Below are positions 17,777-26,835 of a stretch of 64,000 bases of DNA, piece after piece. A program made the position numbers and the translations under genes. Source of the stretch: Methanosphaerula subterraneus (GTDB lineage Archaea > Halobacteriota > Methanomicrobia > Methanomicrobiales > Methanospirillaceae); assembly GCF_052055875.1 (NCBI RefSeq), contig NZ_CP170508.1, positions 744,001 through 808,000 on the forward strand, given 5' to 3'. Numbering within the stretch: position 1 is the first letter of the stretch; every line of letters begins with the position of its first letter. The notes beneath the pieces were generated by a model. That model worked only from the letters and a program-made list of their open reading frames with translations, did no database searches and was not told the DNA's origin.

Positions 17777-18690
17777 GACAGGTCCTCCCCGGATTCCGGG
17801 GTCTTCATGGTCTTCATCTCTCTCTGGTCCGGGCTCTCTGCCGAGCATGCGGAGATGATCCGCCTGATCAGGTCATTGGTCCGGTCCAGGTCCAGCAGAT
17901 CTCGCTTGGTGAAGGTCACTTCGCCGATCACGGTGACTCCCCGTGCTTCGAGTGCTCTCCTCAACTGGGTGAGCGCCTCCCCGACCTGCCCCGAACAGGT
18001 TGCGAAGATCACGGCCCTCTTCCCCTCACTATTCGAAAGGGCAGCGACAGCCGCATTGATCGCAGGGGTCGACCTCCAGGCCCAGACCGGGGTGCCGATC
18101 ACGAGCAGGGAGTACGGGGAGACATCGATCAGATCGGGTACGATGGGGTCAAGATCTCCGTTCCTTGATCGGAGGCATCCGGTGGTATAGGCAGTGAAGG
18201 TGCCGTAGTTTCTCTTCGGCGTCACCTCCACGAGGTCACCTCCGCAGAAATCCCTGACCTTCTCTGCCACGCTCCGGGTGGTTCCGGTGAACGAGTGGTA
18301 GATGACACAGGAGTTCTTTAGTTCAGGGGATTTCGCTCTGAGGAACTCCCGGTCGCACCGGTCCAGCACACTGGTGCTGATCTGATCGAACTGCTCCCGA
18401 AACCGCGACATCCTCTCCCGGTTAAAGGTAAAATACACATGGAACCCGATCTTTCTGGACTCGATCAGCCCGGCACTCTTCAGTGTCTTCAGGTGCTGGG
18501 AGACAGCCGGCTGCGATATCCCGAGCCTGGCGGCCAGGTCACCGACACCGAGAGTCCCGGTGGTGTCAGCTGCCAGAAAGGTGATGATCTTCAACCGGTT
18601 GAGGTCTCCGAGTGCCTTGAAGGTGCCAGCCAACTCCTCTGCGACCCGACACTGGTCGGTGCAGATCTCACATCGCGTGCATCGTTCCAT
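17773..18690 (-). CDS. ArsR-type HTH regulator fused to a flavodoxin
   Basis: A 305-residue two-domain protein. Residues 1-14 hold four cysteines (CTRCEICTDQC). Residues ~20-100 are a winged HTH of ArsR type (FKALGDLNRLKIITFL, then the recognition helix GISQPAVSQHLKTLKSAGLI). Residues ~128-285 form a flavodoxin with the FMN loop YHSFTGTTRSVAEKV and VIGTPVWAWRSTPAINAAV. Such a fusion suggests DNA binding tuned by flavin or metal-cluster redox state; this is an inference. It is first in a run of four coupled genes and probably controls its own operon. Confidence 0.9.
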   Translation of the reverse strand: MERCTRCEICTDQCRVAEELAGTFKALGDLNRLKIITFLAADTTGTLGVGDLAARLGISQPAVSQHLKTLKSAGLIESRKIGFHVYFTFNRERMSRFREQFDQISTSVLDRCDREFLRAKSPELKNSCVIYHSFTGTTRSVAEKVRDFCGGDLVEVTPKRNYGTFTAYTTGCLRSRNGDLDPIVPDLIDVSPYSLLVIGTPVWAWRSTPAINAAVAALSNSEGKRAVIFATCSGQVGEALTQLRRALEARGVTVIGEVTFTKRDLLDLDRTNDLIRRIISACSAESPDQREMKTMKTPESGEDLS

Positions 18691-18885
18691 CTGTAATAAA
18701 TAAGTACATAAGTATTTAGTTATATAATTTTCCAGAGAGTCAGATCCATTCGAGAAGACCTGTTGCTGCAGTAAAACCTGAACGATGTTATTTTCCCAAT
18801 CTCACCAGCACCTGGGTGGGCCCGAGAATCTGGAACGTCTCCCGCTTGGGGCAACAGATAAATCAGTTGAACCCGATTTACCCCC

Positions 18886-19911
18886 ATGATTCCACAGATA
18901 CTGCGATGGCCGGCCCTGCTGGTCGGACTTCTGCTGTTGATGATCCTCCCTACCGCCTCGATGGGCGTGGTGATCCTCGCCGACAACCAGACCACCCTGA
19001 CCACACCGATCAATGACGATGTGTTCGCCACCGGCGACACCATCGTGATCGATGCACCGGTCGACAGCCTGGTGGTGGCCGGCGGCAGCATTCTCGTGAA
19101 CGCACCGGTGAAAGGTGACCTGATCGCGGCCGGCGGGAGGGTCTCGGTGAACAACAATGTCGGCGGCAAGGTGATCGCCGCCGGAGGCGTGGTGGAGATG
19201 AACGGGAGTGTCGGGACCAACCTGCTCCTGGCCGGCGGTGAGGTGAATGTCAGGAACGGCACGACCGTGGGCAGGGACGCCCTGCTCAGTGGAGGTACCG
19301 TCACCAATGCCGGGACGATCAACGGCACGCTCAGGATCAGCGGTTCAAATGTCCAGAACACCGGGACAGCTGCAAACACTGAGATCGAAAATCCCCAGGA
19401 CCGGAAAGAGGAGGCCCGGACAGGGGGCTGGAGCTGGGTCTCAACCTTCCTGGGCCTCCTGATGGCGCTCGGATTCCTGATCATCGGGCTGTTGCTGATC
19501 GTTCTCTTCCCCAGAGCGGCGACCGCCCTCGAGGGGACGGTTCGTTCCTATCCCATCAGAACACTGCTCGTCGGGGTAGGAGGGCTGGTCGGCGGCGGTA
19601 TCATCATCCTGCTGCTGCTGATCTCAATCATCGGGATACCGCTGGCCCTGCTCGTCATCCTGCTCCTTGCGGCCGCGACAACACTTTCCGGGCTCGTCAC
19701 CTCACTGGCACTGGGGACCTGGCTCGGGGGGATGCTGAAGATGACCAGCGCTCCATGGATCCTCTTCATTATCGGCTTCATCCTGCTGAACCTGCTGCAG
19801 ATGATCCCGATCCTCGGTGGTCTGATCTGGCTGGTCGCCCTGCTGCTTGGAACCGGAGCCATCTTCTCTGCAGCGTGGGGACTGATACAGAACCGCAACA
19901 CATCTGCCTGA
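18886..19911 (+). CDS. Bactofilin-like polymer-forming domain with membrane C-terminus
   Basis: A 341-residue protein. A signal or anchor helix (6-27) precedes a beta-helical region (~35-165) of short repeats such as DSLVVAGGSILVNAPVKGDL and VIAAGGVVEMNGSVG, as in bactofilin or polymer-forming cytoskeletal domains. A hydrophobic C-terminal region (~185-335) has four to five transmembrane helices. The repeat domain probably lies outside the cell, since it follows the first helix. It opens a run of same-strand envelope genes (Yip1, Yip1, COG1361, MacB). The start is the ATG directly before the hydrophobic helix. Confidence 0.82.
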   Translation: MIPQILRWPALLVGLLLLMILPTASMGVVILADNQTTLTTPINDDVFATGDTIVIDAPVDSLVVAGGSILVNAPVKGDLIAAGGRVSVNNNVGGKVIAAGGVVEMNGSVGTNLLLAGGEVNVRNGTTVGRDALLSGGTVTNAGTINGTLRISGSNVQNTGTAANTEIENPQDRKEEARTGGWSWVSTFLGLLMALGFLIIGLLLIVLFPRAATALEGTVRSYPIRTLLVGVGGLVGGGIIILLLLISIIGIPLALLVILLLAAATTLSGLVTSLALGTWLGGMLKMTSAPWILFIIGFILLNLLQMIPILGGLIWLVALLLGTGAIFSAAWGLIQNRNTSA

Positions 19912-20028
19912 GTAAACCCAGGGAATGAGAGGAGAAGCACTCGTCTCATTCCAAAAAACTACTTTTTATCCAGAGATACAAACCAACAAATTGAACTCTC
20001 TTGATAACTCACTACCTTGGTGTTTATC

Positions 20029-20667
20029 ATGGATAATAAATTATTTTCTGTTCTTACAGCACCCCAACGCTTCTTCGCCGGAATTGAAGAGAGACCTGTC
20101 AACCTGGGCATACCGGCCGTGATCGTCCTCCTTATGGGACTCGTCAGCGCCGCCTCGGCCTACCTGGTCACAGGGGTCACGATGCAGATCCTCCCGGCTG
20201 AGGCACAGTCGATGATCGGCCTGATTCAGGGAATCAGCGTGATCAGTGCGATCATCATCGTCCTGGTGATGTGGGTGATCATGGCCGGGATCTTCTATCT
20301 GATATCTATGGCCTTCAATGGAGCCGGAGATTTCAAGCGGGTGCTTGAGGTTACCGGTTACGGGTATATCCCCCAGCTGATCGGCGGCATCATCTCGCTC
20401 CCGCTGACCATCCAGTACTTTGCATCGATTCACCTCCCCGAAACCACGGATCCCACGCTGATTCAGTCGGCGGTCTCCGGAATGATGAAGACACCGTCGA
20501 TGATGGTGGTCTCCCTGATCAGCATCGTCTTCCTCCTCTGGAGTGCGAACATCTGGATCTTCGGTGTCAGAGAGGCCAGACATCTGACCACCAGCAACGC
20601 AGTCATCACGGTCGGCATCCCGGTGCTCGTATCATTACTGTTCTCGGTATACGGATTGGTCGCGTAG
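20029..20667 (+). CDS. Yip1 domain membrane protein (first paralogue)
   Basis: A 212-residue membrane protein with five predicted helices and the Yip1 pattern: a short N-terminus ending FSVLTAPQRFFAGIEERP, helix, polar loop, then FNGAGDFKRVLEVTGYGYIP (about 95-115) and a final pair of helices around IWIFGVREARHLT. I start at ATG 20029 because GGTG lies 6 nt before it; an in-frame GTG four codons upstream is less likely. The next gene encodes a clear paralogue. Yip1 proteins act in membrane organisation; the archaeal role is unknown. Confidence 0.85.
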   Translation: MDNKLFSVLTAPQRFFAGIEERPVNLGIPAVIVLLMGLVSAASAYLVTGVTMQILPAEAQSMIGLIQGISVISAIIIVLVMWVIMAGIFYLISMAFNGAGDFKRVLEVTGYGYIPQLIGGIISLPLTIQYFASIHLPETTDPTLIQSAVSGMMKTPSMMVVSLISIVFLLWSANIWIFGVREARHLTTSNAVITVGIPVLVSLLFSVYGLVA

Positions 20668-20755
20668 ATGGCCGGTGAACCCACCGGCATCCCGGTGAGC
20701 ATCGGATGAATACCAACGTTCAAATAAACCACAAAGAAAGAATTACCGGATACGC

Positions 20756-21385
20756 ATGGAGAACACGAACCCGATCCTGGCTCTGCTGGCACCCGGGGAC
20801 TTCTTTGCAGCAAAAAAAGAGGATCCCGTCGGTCTGAATATCCCTGCGCTGCTGGTTCTGATCACAGGACTCGGGGGCGCAGGAGTCGCCTACCTGAACA
20901 GCCAGATCCAGAATCAGTTGATCGGTCACACCCCGACCGTCCTGGATCCTGTCCTGACCCTGATCGTCGCAATCCTCACGGCCTATCTGACCTGGGTGAT
21001 CGTAACCGGGATCTTCGCAGCCCTTTCAAGGGTCCTGTATGGGGGCGGGGAGTTCCTGCGGCTGCTGCAATTCACCAGTTACGGGTTCATCCCCGGGTTC
21101 ATCGGCTCGGTCATCACCATCCCGGTGCTGGCCCCGTTCACCGGATCGCTCAGGCTGCCTGCGCTTGGTGATCCACAGATGATTGGAGCGATGGTGGAGC
21201 AGATCCAGCACACCCCGACGATGCAGACGGCAGCCCTGATCGAGATGATCTGTCTGCTCTGGAGCGGATATATCTGGATATTCGGAGTGAGGGAGGCCGA
21301 AGACCTCGCCACGCGGCATGCGGCGATCGTCGTCGGAATCCCGGTCATCATCGCCGTCGCGGTCAAAGTTTTAGGAGTATTATAA
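20756..21385 (+). CDS. Yip1 domain membrane protein (second paralogue)
   Basis: A 209-residue Yip1-type membrane protein, paralogous to the previous gene: LALLAPGDFFAAKKEDPVGL at the N-terminus, GGGEFLRLLQFTSYGFIPGF in the middle and SGYIWIFGVREAEDLATRHA near the end. Five helices are expected. Only 2 bp separate it from the next gene, a secreted COG1361-like protein, so the two are co-translated. Tandem duplication is the simplest origin of the pair. Confidence 0.85.
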   Translation: MENTNPILALLAPGDFFAAKKEDPVGLNIPALLVLITGLGGAGVAYLNSQIQNQLIGHTPTVLDPVLTLIVAILTAYLTWVIVTGIFAALSRVLYGGGEFLRLLQFTSYGFIPGFIGSVITIPVLAPFTGSLRLPALGDPQMIGAMVEQIQHTPTMQTAALIEMICLLWSGYIWIFGVREAEDLATRHAAIVVGIPVIIAVAVKVLGVL

Positions 21386-21387
21386 TC

Positions 21388-22635
21388 ATGAGAAGACTCG
21401 TAGTAATCGGATTGCTCCTCTGCCTCTTCGTGGGTGCAGCAGGAGCCGCAGATCAGACCATCCCGGCAGGGTATACCCTCCCGGCAGGAGTTACCATCCC
21501 AACCACCACATCAGGAGTTGTGCAGAGCGCCACCCAGACCCAGGATCTGAGCGCCTCCGCTGCCCCGACAAGCGCCACCGGGCAGCTGCAGGTGACCGGT
21601 ATAAAACTGGATCCCGAGGTGCTGATGTATGGGGATACCGGTACCCTGACCGTCGACGTGGTCAACACCGCAACGCACAGTATCAGCGTCCAGCGGGGAA
21701 CGGTGACCGGAAATGGGGCCATCACGGTCAATGACAAAACCTATACCGCAGTCGGCGACATCGGTCCCGGGGCGAAGATGTCCTTCACCTTCACCATCAA
21801 GGCGGGTGCCCCGGATGGCATCTACTACCCGGAGTTCTCACTTCAGTACCCTGAAGGAACCAGCCTTCGATACCCGGTGCCGGTGAAGGTCGACAGCACC
21901 GGCCTTGTCCTCTCTGTCCAGAGTCAGCCCGACGCCTACAACGCCGGCCAGAAGGATCCCATCACCGTATCGGTGGGGAACCCCCGCCAGAACGGTGTGA
22001 GTGGAGTGGTGCTGTCCGCGGCCGGCCCTTCGATCACGATGAGCCCGGCCACCTCGTTCATCGGGACGCTCGGATCGAACAGTGCCTCGACCGCCACCTT
22101 GAACATCACCCCAGTCGCTCCTTCGAACCTCACGCTGCAGGTCCAGTTCACCAACGGGCTGAACCGGCATACACAGACGCTGGTCGTCCCGGTGGATTTC
22201 AGTGAATCCAAGACACGGGCGGATATGGTCCTCTCCAACATCGTGATAAAACAGACCAACTCGACCGTCGACCTGACCGGTGATATCACCAATGCGGGGC
22301 TCACCCCTGCCAAGGCAGTTGTTGTGACCCCGGGCAAGAATGTGACCGGGATCGATCCGTACCAACAGTACGTGGTCGGCTCCCTCCAGCCCGACGACTT
22401 CTCGAGCTTTGAACTGACCTTCAATGCGGCGGGTGCGACCAGCATACCGGTGATCATCACCTACCTGGACGCCGATGGAAACCAGTTCTCCAAGACCGTA
22501 TCAGTAACCCTGGCAGGCACAGCAGACACATCGTCTGCACCGGATAATTCGTTCCCCGTCCTCTGGGTGGGGCTCTTATTACTGGCCGTCCTCGTCGTCG
22601 GATTTGTGATCTACAGATCCTGGAAGAGGGGGTGA
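21388..22635 (+). CDS. Secreted COG1361-type (CARDB-like) protein with C-terminal anchor
   Basis: A 415-residue exported protein. It has a signal peptide (1-20, GAAGAADQ), a Thr/Ala-rich linker to ~65, then three to four immunoglobulin-like beta domains of COG1361/CARDB type (~70-375, with repeats such as LTVDVVNTATHSI and ITVSVGNPRQNGVSG). A transmembrane helix at ~388-408 and a basic tail (RSWKRG) close it. In archaea such proteins often sit next to LolD/MacB-type ABC transporters, as here. It is probably an extracellular partner of that transporter or a surface-layer component. Confidence 0.82.
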   Translation: MRRLVVIGLLLCLFVGAAGAADQTIPAGYTLPAGVTIPTTTSGVVQSATQTQDLSASAAPTSATGQLQVTGIKLDPEVLMYGDTGTLTVDVVNTATHSISVQRGTVTGNGAITVNDKTYTAVGDIGPGAKMSFTFTIKAGAPDGIYYPEFSLQYPEGTSLRYPVPVKVDSTGLVLSVQSQPDAYNAGQKDPITVSVGNPRQNGVSGVVLSAAGPSITMSPATSFIGTLGSNSASTATLNITPVAPSNLTLQVQFTNGLNRHTQTLVVPVDFSESKTRADMVLSNIVIKQTNSTVDLTGDITNAGLTPAKAVVVTPGKNVTGIDPYQQYVVGSLQPDDFSSFELTFNAAGATSIPVIITYLDADGNQFSKTVSVTLAGTADTSSAPDNSFPVLWVGLLLLAVLVVGFVIYRSWKRG

Positions 22636-22644
22636 ACTGTCCGG

Positions 22645-23349
22645 GTGAACGCGATTCAGCCCTCTGATGAACGATCAGAACAACCGGTCCTCCTGTTCGA
22701 TCAGGTGACCAAGATCTATCCCCTCCCGGCAGGGGATGTGACGGCACTCGATCACATCTCGCTCAAGGTCTTCCCGGGCGAGTTCATCGCGATCATGGGC
22801 CCATCAGGATCGGGCAAGACCACCCTGCTGAACATGATGGGCTGCCTCGACGTCCCGACCTCAGGCGACCTGATCATCAACGGTTCGAATGTCCGGGATC
22901 TGAGCGATGACGAACTCACCTGGTTGCGGCGGGACACGATCGGGTTCATCTTCCAGCACTTCAACCTGATTCCCCTCCTCTCGGTCAAAGAGAACGTGGA
23001 ATTTCCGATGATTCTGAAGTGCCAGAGCGGGGAATGCGGCTTCAAACCAGAAGAAGTGCTGAAGGCCGCAGGGCTCGACGATGTCCAGCTCTATACCCAC
23101 AAGCCGAGCGAACTCTCAGGCGGGCAACAGCAGCGGGTAGCGATCGCACGGGCGCTGGTCAACGACCCGGACATCCTCCTCTGCGACGAGCCGACCGGTA
23201 ACCTGGATTCTGTGACCGGTAAGGGGATCATGGAGCTGTTGACCACGATGAATCAGGACGGAAAGACGATCATCATGGTCACGCACGATGCAACGGTTGC
23301 AGAATACGCCAGCCGGATGATCCGGATCGTGGATGGGAGGATTGCATGA
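22645..23349 (+). CDS. ABC transporter ATP-binding protein, LolD/MacB type
   Basis: A 234-residue ATPase: Walker A GPSGSGKTT (~54-62), Q-loop GFIFQHFNLIP, signature LSGGQQQRVAIARAL, Walker B ILLCDEPTGNLD and switch MVTHDATVAEYA. The short spacing and the TGNLD box mark the LolD/FtsE/MacB group. The start is GTG at 22645, 8-10 nt after a GGGGGTGA ribosome binding site. It overlaps the permease gene by 4 bp (ATGA). Confidence 0.93.
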   Translation: MNAIQPSDERSEQPVLLFDQVTKIYPLPAGDVTALDHISLKVFPGEFIAIMGPSGSGKTTLLNMMGCLDVPTSGDLIINGSNVRDLSDDELTWLRRDTIGFIFQHFNLIPLLSVKENVEFPMILKCQSGECGFKPEEVLKAAGLDDVQLYTHKPSELSGGQQQRVAIARALVNDPDILLCDEPTGNLDSVTGKGIMELLTTMNQDGKTIIMVTHDATVAEYASRMIRIVDGRIA

Positions 23350-24509
23350 TATTCGTCGACTTTGCTGTCAGAAACCTGAGACGGAACTGGTTCCGCTCGC
23401 TGCTTGCGATCCTTGGGATCATCATCGGGGTCCTCTCGATCTCATCGATGGGGATCCTCGGCAATGGGATCGTCCTGTCGGTTTCAGATAGTTTCACTTC
23501 GGTCGGGGATTCGATCGTGGTCTCGCCTCATTCGGGCGGAGGAGGGTTTGGCGGGGTGACGGTGGGCACCAGCGCCCGGCTCTCAGAACAGCAGATCCTC
23601 GAACTCTCCAGGGCAGTCTCCCCGAACAAGGTGATCCCGTTCTATATGGGCGGCGACAGCGTCACCTATGGGAATGAGGATGGATTCGCCTCGATCTATG
23701 GAATGGACACTGACGACATGCCCACGCTGGTCACCGTGAAGTCCGGGATGTATCTGCGTGGAAACACCGGGGCCATGATCGGGAGCACGCTCGCCGATCA
23801 GCTGAAGGTCAAGGTCGGCTCGAAGGTGGTCCTTGGAGACGGGACGATCCTTTCGGTGGTTGCAATCCTCGAGGAGCGCGGGCTTGGATTCGATATCAAC
23901 CCTGACAACTCCCTGATCGTCAGTAAACAGTGGTTCTCTGAGCATTACGAAGTCAAGGGCTACGACCAGGCGATCGTCAAGGTCACCGACCTGAACCAGG
24001 TTGCGCCGGTGAAACAGGCTATTGAGAAGAGATTCAACCGGCAGAAGACGGTCGTGGATGTCTATGATACCAGGTCGATCCTTGATGCGATCCTGGGCGC
24101 TTTCAATCAGATATCGACCTTCACGACGGTGATTGGCGGGATCTCCCTCCTGGTCGCAGGGATCAGTATTCTGAACATCATGATGATGTCGGTGACCGAA
24201 CGGATCAGGGAGATCGGGATCATGCGTTCACTCGGGACGCGAAGGAAGGAGGTGCGCTGGATGTTCATCTACGAGGCACTGATCCTTGGATTCATCGGTT
24301 CCCTGATCGGCGGGTTGCTCAGTTTTGGCGGTGGATACGTGATCAGCATCTTCATGCTCCAGACCACGAAGTACCTGTTCTACCCGTCGAGCCTGTTCGC
24401 GATCGTATACGGGATGGGCTTCGGCATCGGAACCAGCGTCCTGAGCGGCCTGTACCCGGCCTGGAAGGCATCGAACCTGAACCCGATCGAGGCGCTCAGG
24501 TACGAGTGA
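23346..24509 (+). CDS. ABC transporter permease, MacB/FtsX family
   Basis: A 387-residue FtsX-type permease. Helix 1 (RSLLAILGIIIGVLSISSMG, 15-34) is followed by a ~210-residue extracytoplasmic MacB periplasmic-core-like domain. Three C-terminal helices (~255-280, ~310-335, ~345-370) frame the conserved stretch MSVTERIREIGIMRSLGTRR, and the protein ends with the typical YPAWKASNLNPIEALRYE. With the preceding ATPase and the COG1361 protein it likely forms a mechanotransmission or lipoprotein/peptide export system of the archaeal envelope. The substrate is unknown. Confidence 0.92.
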   Translation: MIFVDFAVRNLRRNWFRSLLAILGIIIGVLSISSMGILGNGIVLSVSDSFTSVGDSIVVSPHSGGGGFGGVTVGTSARLSEQQILELSRAVSPNKVIPFYMGGDSVTYGNEDGFASIYGMDTDDMPTLVTVKSGMYLRGNTGAMIGSTLADQLKVKVGSKVVLGDGTILSVVAILEERGLGFDINPDNSLIVSKQWFSEHYEVKGYDQAIVKVTDLNQVAPVKQAIEKRFNRQKTVVDVYDTRSILDAILGAFNQISTFTTVIGGISLLVAGISILNIMMMSVTERIREIGIMRSLGTRRKEVRWMFIYEALILGFIGSLIGGLLSFGGGYVISIFMLQTTKYLFYPSSLFAIVYGMGFGIGTSVLSGLYPAWKASNLNPIEALRYE

Positions 24510-24529
24510 GGCCGGCGGCTCTCCCTATC

Positions 24530-24535
24530 TTTTTT
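24530..24535 (+). terminator. T-run between convergent genes
   Basis: Six T residues 20 bp after the MacB-like stop codon, in the 32-bp gap before the convergent PrsW gene. Confidence 0.4.
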
Positions 24536-24541
24536 AGTGCC

Positions 24542-25228
24542 TCACCGTCTGAGCACACAGAACTTTCTGACCAGCAGTGCGTTGATCCGTTTGCTGACGA
24601 TCAGCCACATCAGCGGTACGAGAACCAGGGCCATCACGGCAAACCCGAATTGATCCAGGCTGACCAGCAGGTTGAAGATCGCGTGAAAGATGATCGCGAG
24701 CAGAAGCCCCTGCAGGATGATCGGCCCCTTCGCCTCGCGCGGTACAGCGATCGCCTGGCCGAGAGCATACCCCCACATGCTTGAGATCAGGGCATGGCCG
24801 GGCACTGAAAGGAGCGCCCGAACGATGCTCAGTTCAAACGGCAGGACCAGCAACTCCTGGTAAGCACCGAAGACATAGAAGAAGTTCTCGAGGGCGGCAA
24901 ACCCGAGCGCAGCCGTCGTGGAGTACACAATCCCGTCCATCGGGTCGTTCAGGGCCCGGTCCTTATAGACGGTCAGATAGACCACCAGGAACTTGGCCAG
25001 TTCCTCGACGACCGGGGCCACGGCGATACTGATGAACGTCGTGGAGTGAAGCAGGGGTTCGAAAGCCCCCTCGATCAGGGCGGCCAGGGGTATCATCGCC
25101 ATCCCGAGCACAAAGAGCCAGAGCATCCATGCCGGCGACTCGGACCTGCATCGATCCCGCATGTAAAAGTACCAGACCCAGAAGAGAGCAGGGGCGAAGC
25201 CGAGTACCACCAGGTAGGCGAGATCCAT
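24542..25228 (-). CDS. PrsW family intramembrane metalloprotease
   Basis: A 228-residue membrane protein with about seven helices and all PrsW signatures: the Glu pair in VAPVVEELAKF (~72-82), ENFFYVFG (~113-120), GHALISSMWG with its His (~145-154) and FHAIFNLL with a second His (~181-188). Bacterial PrsW cleaves membrane anti-sigma factors; archaea lack these, so the target here is unknown. The gene is monocistronic and divergent from thiD. Confidence 0.9.
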   Translation of the reverse strand: MDLAYLVVLGFAPALFWVWYFYMRDRCRSESPAWMLWLFVLGMAMIPLAALIEGAFEPLLHSTTFISIAVAPVVEELAKFLVVYLTVYKDRALNDPMDGIVYSTTAALGFAALENFFYVFGAYQELLVLPFELSIVRALLSVPGHALISSMWGYALGQAIAVPREAKGPIILQGLLLAIIFHAIFNLLVSLDQFGFAVMALVLVPLMWLIVSKRINALLVRKFCVLRR

Positions 25229-25388
25229 ATGGGTGCAGGTATCCGTGTTGCCACATATGAACGTATGGATTCAAATTCCGCCGTTTAGCCGGCCCAGGGG
25301 GAAACAGCGGATTGTCCTGATAAGAGAGCAGATATGCCGGTACAGGTCCGCGCATACCTTCAAGACCCCGCAGATACCACCTCTTCTG

Positions 25389-26231
25389 ATGAAGCGATGC
25401 CGGACCGCCTGTGCCTGCACAATAGCAGGGTCCGACCCGACCGGGGGAGCGGGGATCCAGGCCGACCTGTCGACCTTCGCCGCCACGAGGGTGTGGGGAC
25501 TCTCGGTGATCACGGCCCTGACCGCCCAGACCCCGGGCAGGGTCGGCAACACCTGGGTCCAGCCGGCCGGAGTGGTGGCGGCCCAGCTCCGGGATCTCCT
25601 TGAAGAGTTCCAGATCGGAGCCTTCAAGACCGGAATGCTCGGCGACGGATCGGTGATCGCCACCATCGCCGACCTCCTCCCGAAGGGTGTCCCCCTCGTC
25701 GTCGACCCGGTGCTGGTCTCTTCCAGCGGCCACCGGCTCCTCGCAGAGGACGCGATCGAACTGCTGAAAGAGCGTCTGATCCCGCTCGCGGCCGTGGTCA
25801 CCCCCAACCTCCCCGAGACCGAGGTGCTCTCCGGGATCGGTCCGCTCTGTTCGGACGATGAGGTGATCAGAGCCGGGAACGTCCTGCTTGACCTCGGTGC
25901 GGCGGCGGTGATCATCAAGGGCGGTCATCGGACCGGCGCAGAAGCCACCGATCTGCTGATCACGGCCGGCAGCGTCACCCCCCTTTCATCCATCCGGCAC
26001 CCCTACCCGGTCCATGGTACAGGCTGCTGCTTCTCTGCAGCCCTGACCGCTCTCCTCGCCCGGGGGTTTCCACTGGCCGGCGCTGCACAGGGGGCGAAAT
26101 CTCTGATCAGCAGGGCCGTCTCCACAGAACCGGTCGGCCGGAGTGGGATGCGGATGGTCGACCCCCTGCAGATCTCATCGTCTGACATGGTCCCGCTCGA
26201 CCTTGACCTTCTTGATGTGAAAGAGGCGTGA
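25389..26231 (+). CDS. thiD: Hydroxymethylpyrimidine/phosphomethylpyrimidine kinase (ThiD)
   Basis: A 280-residue ribokinase-fold enzyme that phosphorylates HMP and HMP-P for thiamine synthesis. Visible motifs are the substrate loop AGSDPTGGAGIQADLSTFAA near the N-terminus, VVDPVLVSSSGHRLL in the middle and the catalytic anion hole HGTGCCFSAALTALLARG (~215-232). It lacks the C-terminal ThiN domain that many archaeal ThiD proteins carry; a separate thiN lies at 53243. ATG 25389 was chosen because it precedes the first strand directly. The 3' end overlaps the convergent ATP synthase D gene by 57 bp. Confidence 0.92.
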   Translation: MKRCRTACACTIAGSDPTGGAGIQADLSTFAATRVWGLSVITALTAQTPGRVGNTWVQPAGVVAAQLRDLLEEFQIGAFKTGMLGDGSVIATIADLLPKGVPLVVDPVLVSSSGHRLLAEDAIELLKERLIPLAAVVTPNLPETEVLSGIGPLCSDDEVIRAGNVLLDLGAAAVIIKGGHRTGAEATDLLITAGSVTPLSSIRHPYPVHGTGCCFSAALTALLARGFPLAGAAQGAKSLISRAVSTEPVGRSGMRMVDPLQISSSDMVPLDLDLLDVKEA

Positions 26232-26822
26232 GGCCTCCTCCCGGTCCATCTCGTCCCGCCTGAGCTGAATATAGTTCCGCTGTTCGATCAGATCCGGGAT
26301 CAGCCGGTACTCGAGTGCCCTGACCCGGCGACGGGTGCGGACGAACTCAGCAAGGATCAATCTGAGTTCGGTCTGGGAGGCCGCGGCTCGGATCACGCTG
26401 GTGATCAGATCCTCAAAGGCCCCGGCTACATCATCGATCACCGAGTCTGTCCCGAGGATACAGTACCCGCGCTCATCGAGGTTCTTCTTCACCCCCTGCT
26501 CATGATAGACCGGCACACCAACGCCAAGAATATGCTTCAAACTTCGCTCGATCGTCGGGATCTGTTCGATAGATTCAGCTGCAATTGCCACCCCGGTCGC
26601 TCCCTCCATCATGTACGCGACGGCGATCAACCGTTGCGAAACATCGTACCGCGTGGCAAGTTCGTAGTGCAACCGCTTCAACTCTCCAATCACCCTCACC
26701 AGTTCCAGCATCAATCCATCCTGTTTTCTCTTCAGCAGGGTGTATGCCCGATTGGAGAGCTGGATCCGCCGCTTGACGGCGAGCAGTTCTGACCTGGTCG
26801 GTTTGATATCAGCAGTCCTCAT
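26175..26822 (-). CDS. V/A-type ATP synthase subunit D
   Basis: A 215-residue protein of two long coiled-coil helices, as in the central stalk subunit D of A1Ao ATP synthases. The N-terminus DIKPTRSELLAVKRRIQLSNR is a near-signature sequence, and the C-terminal helix RVRALEYRLIPDLIEQRNYI matches the family. It would rotate inside the A/B headpiece. Only subunit C accompanies it here; A, B, E, F, H, I and K are absent. GGAGG precedes the ATG by 4 nt. It may be a second copy or part of a dispersed ATP synthase set. Confidence 0.92.
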   Translation of the reverse strand: MRTADIKPTRSELLAVKRRIQLSNRAYTLLKRKQDGLMLELVRVIGELKRLHYELATRYDVSQRLIAVAYMMEGATGVAIAAESIEQIPTIERSLKHILGVGVPVYHEQGVKKNLDERGYCILGTDSVIDDVAGAFEDLITSVIRAAASQTELRLILAEFVRTRRRVRALEYRLIPDLIEQRNYIQLRRDEMDREEASRLFHIKKVKVERDHVRR

Positions 26823-26835
26823 CGATCCTCCGGGA

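Noticed and set aside
24963..25928. 321-codon minus-strand open frame
   Set aside because: Antisense to thiD and overlapping the PrsW gene; composition is that of a GC-rich shadow frame.
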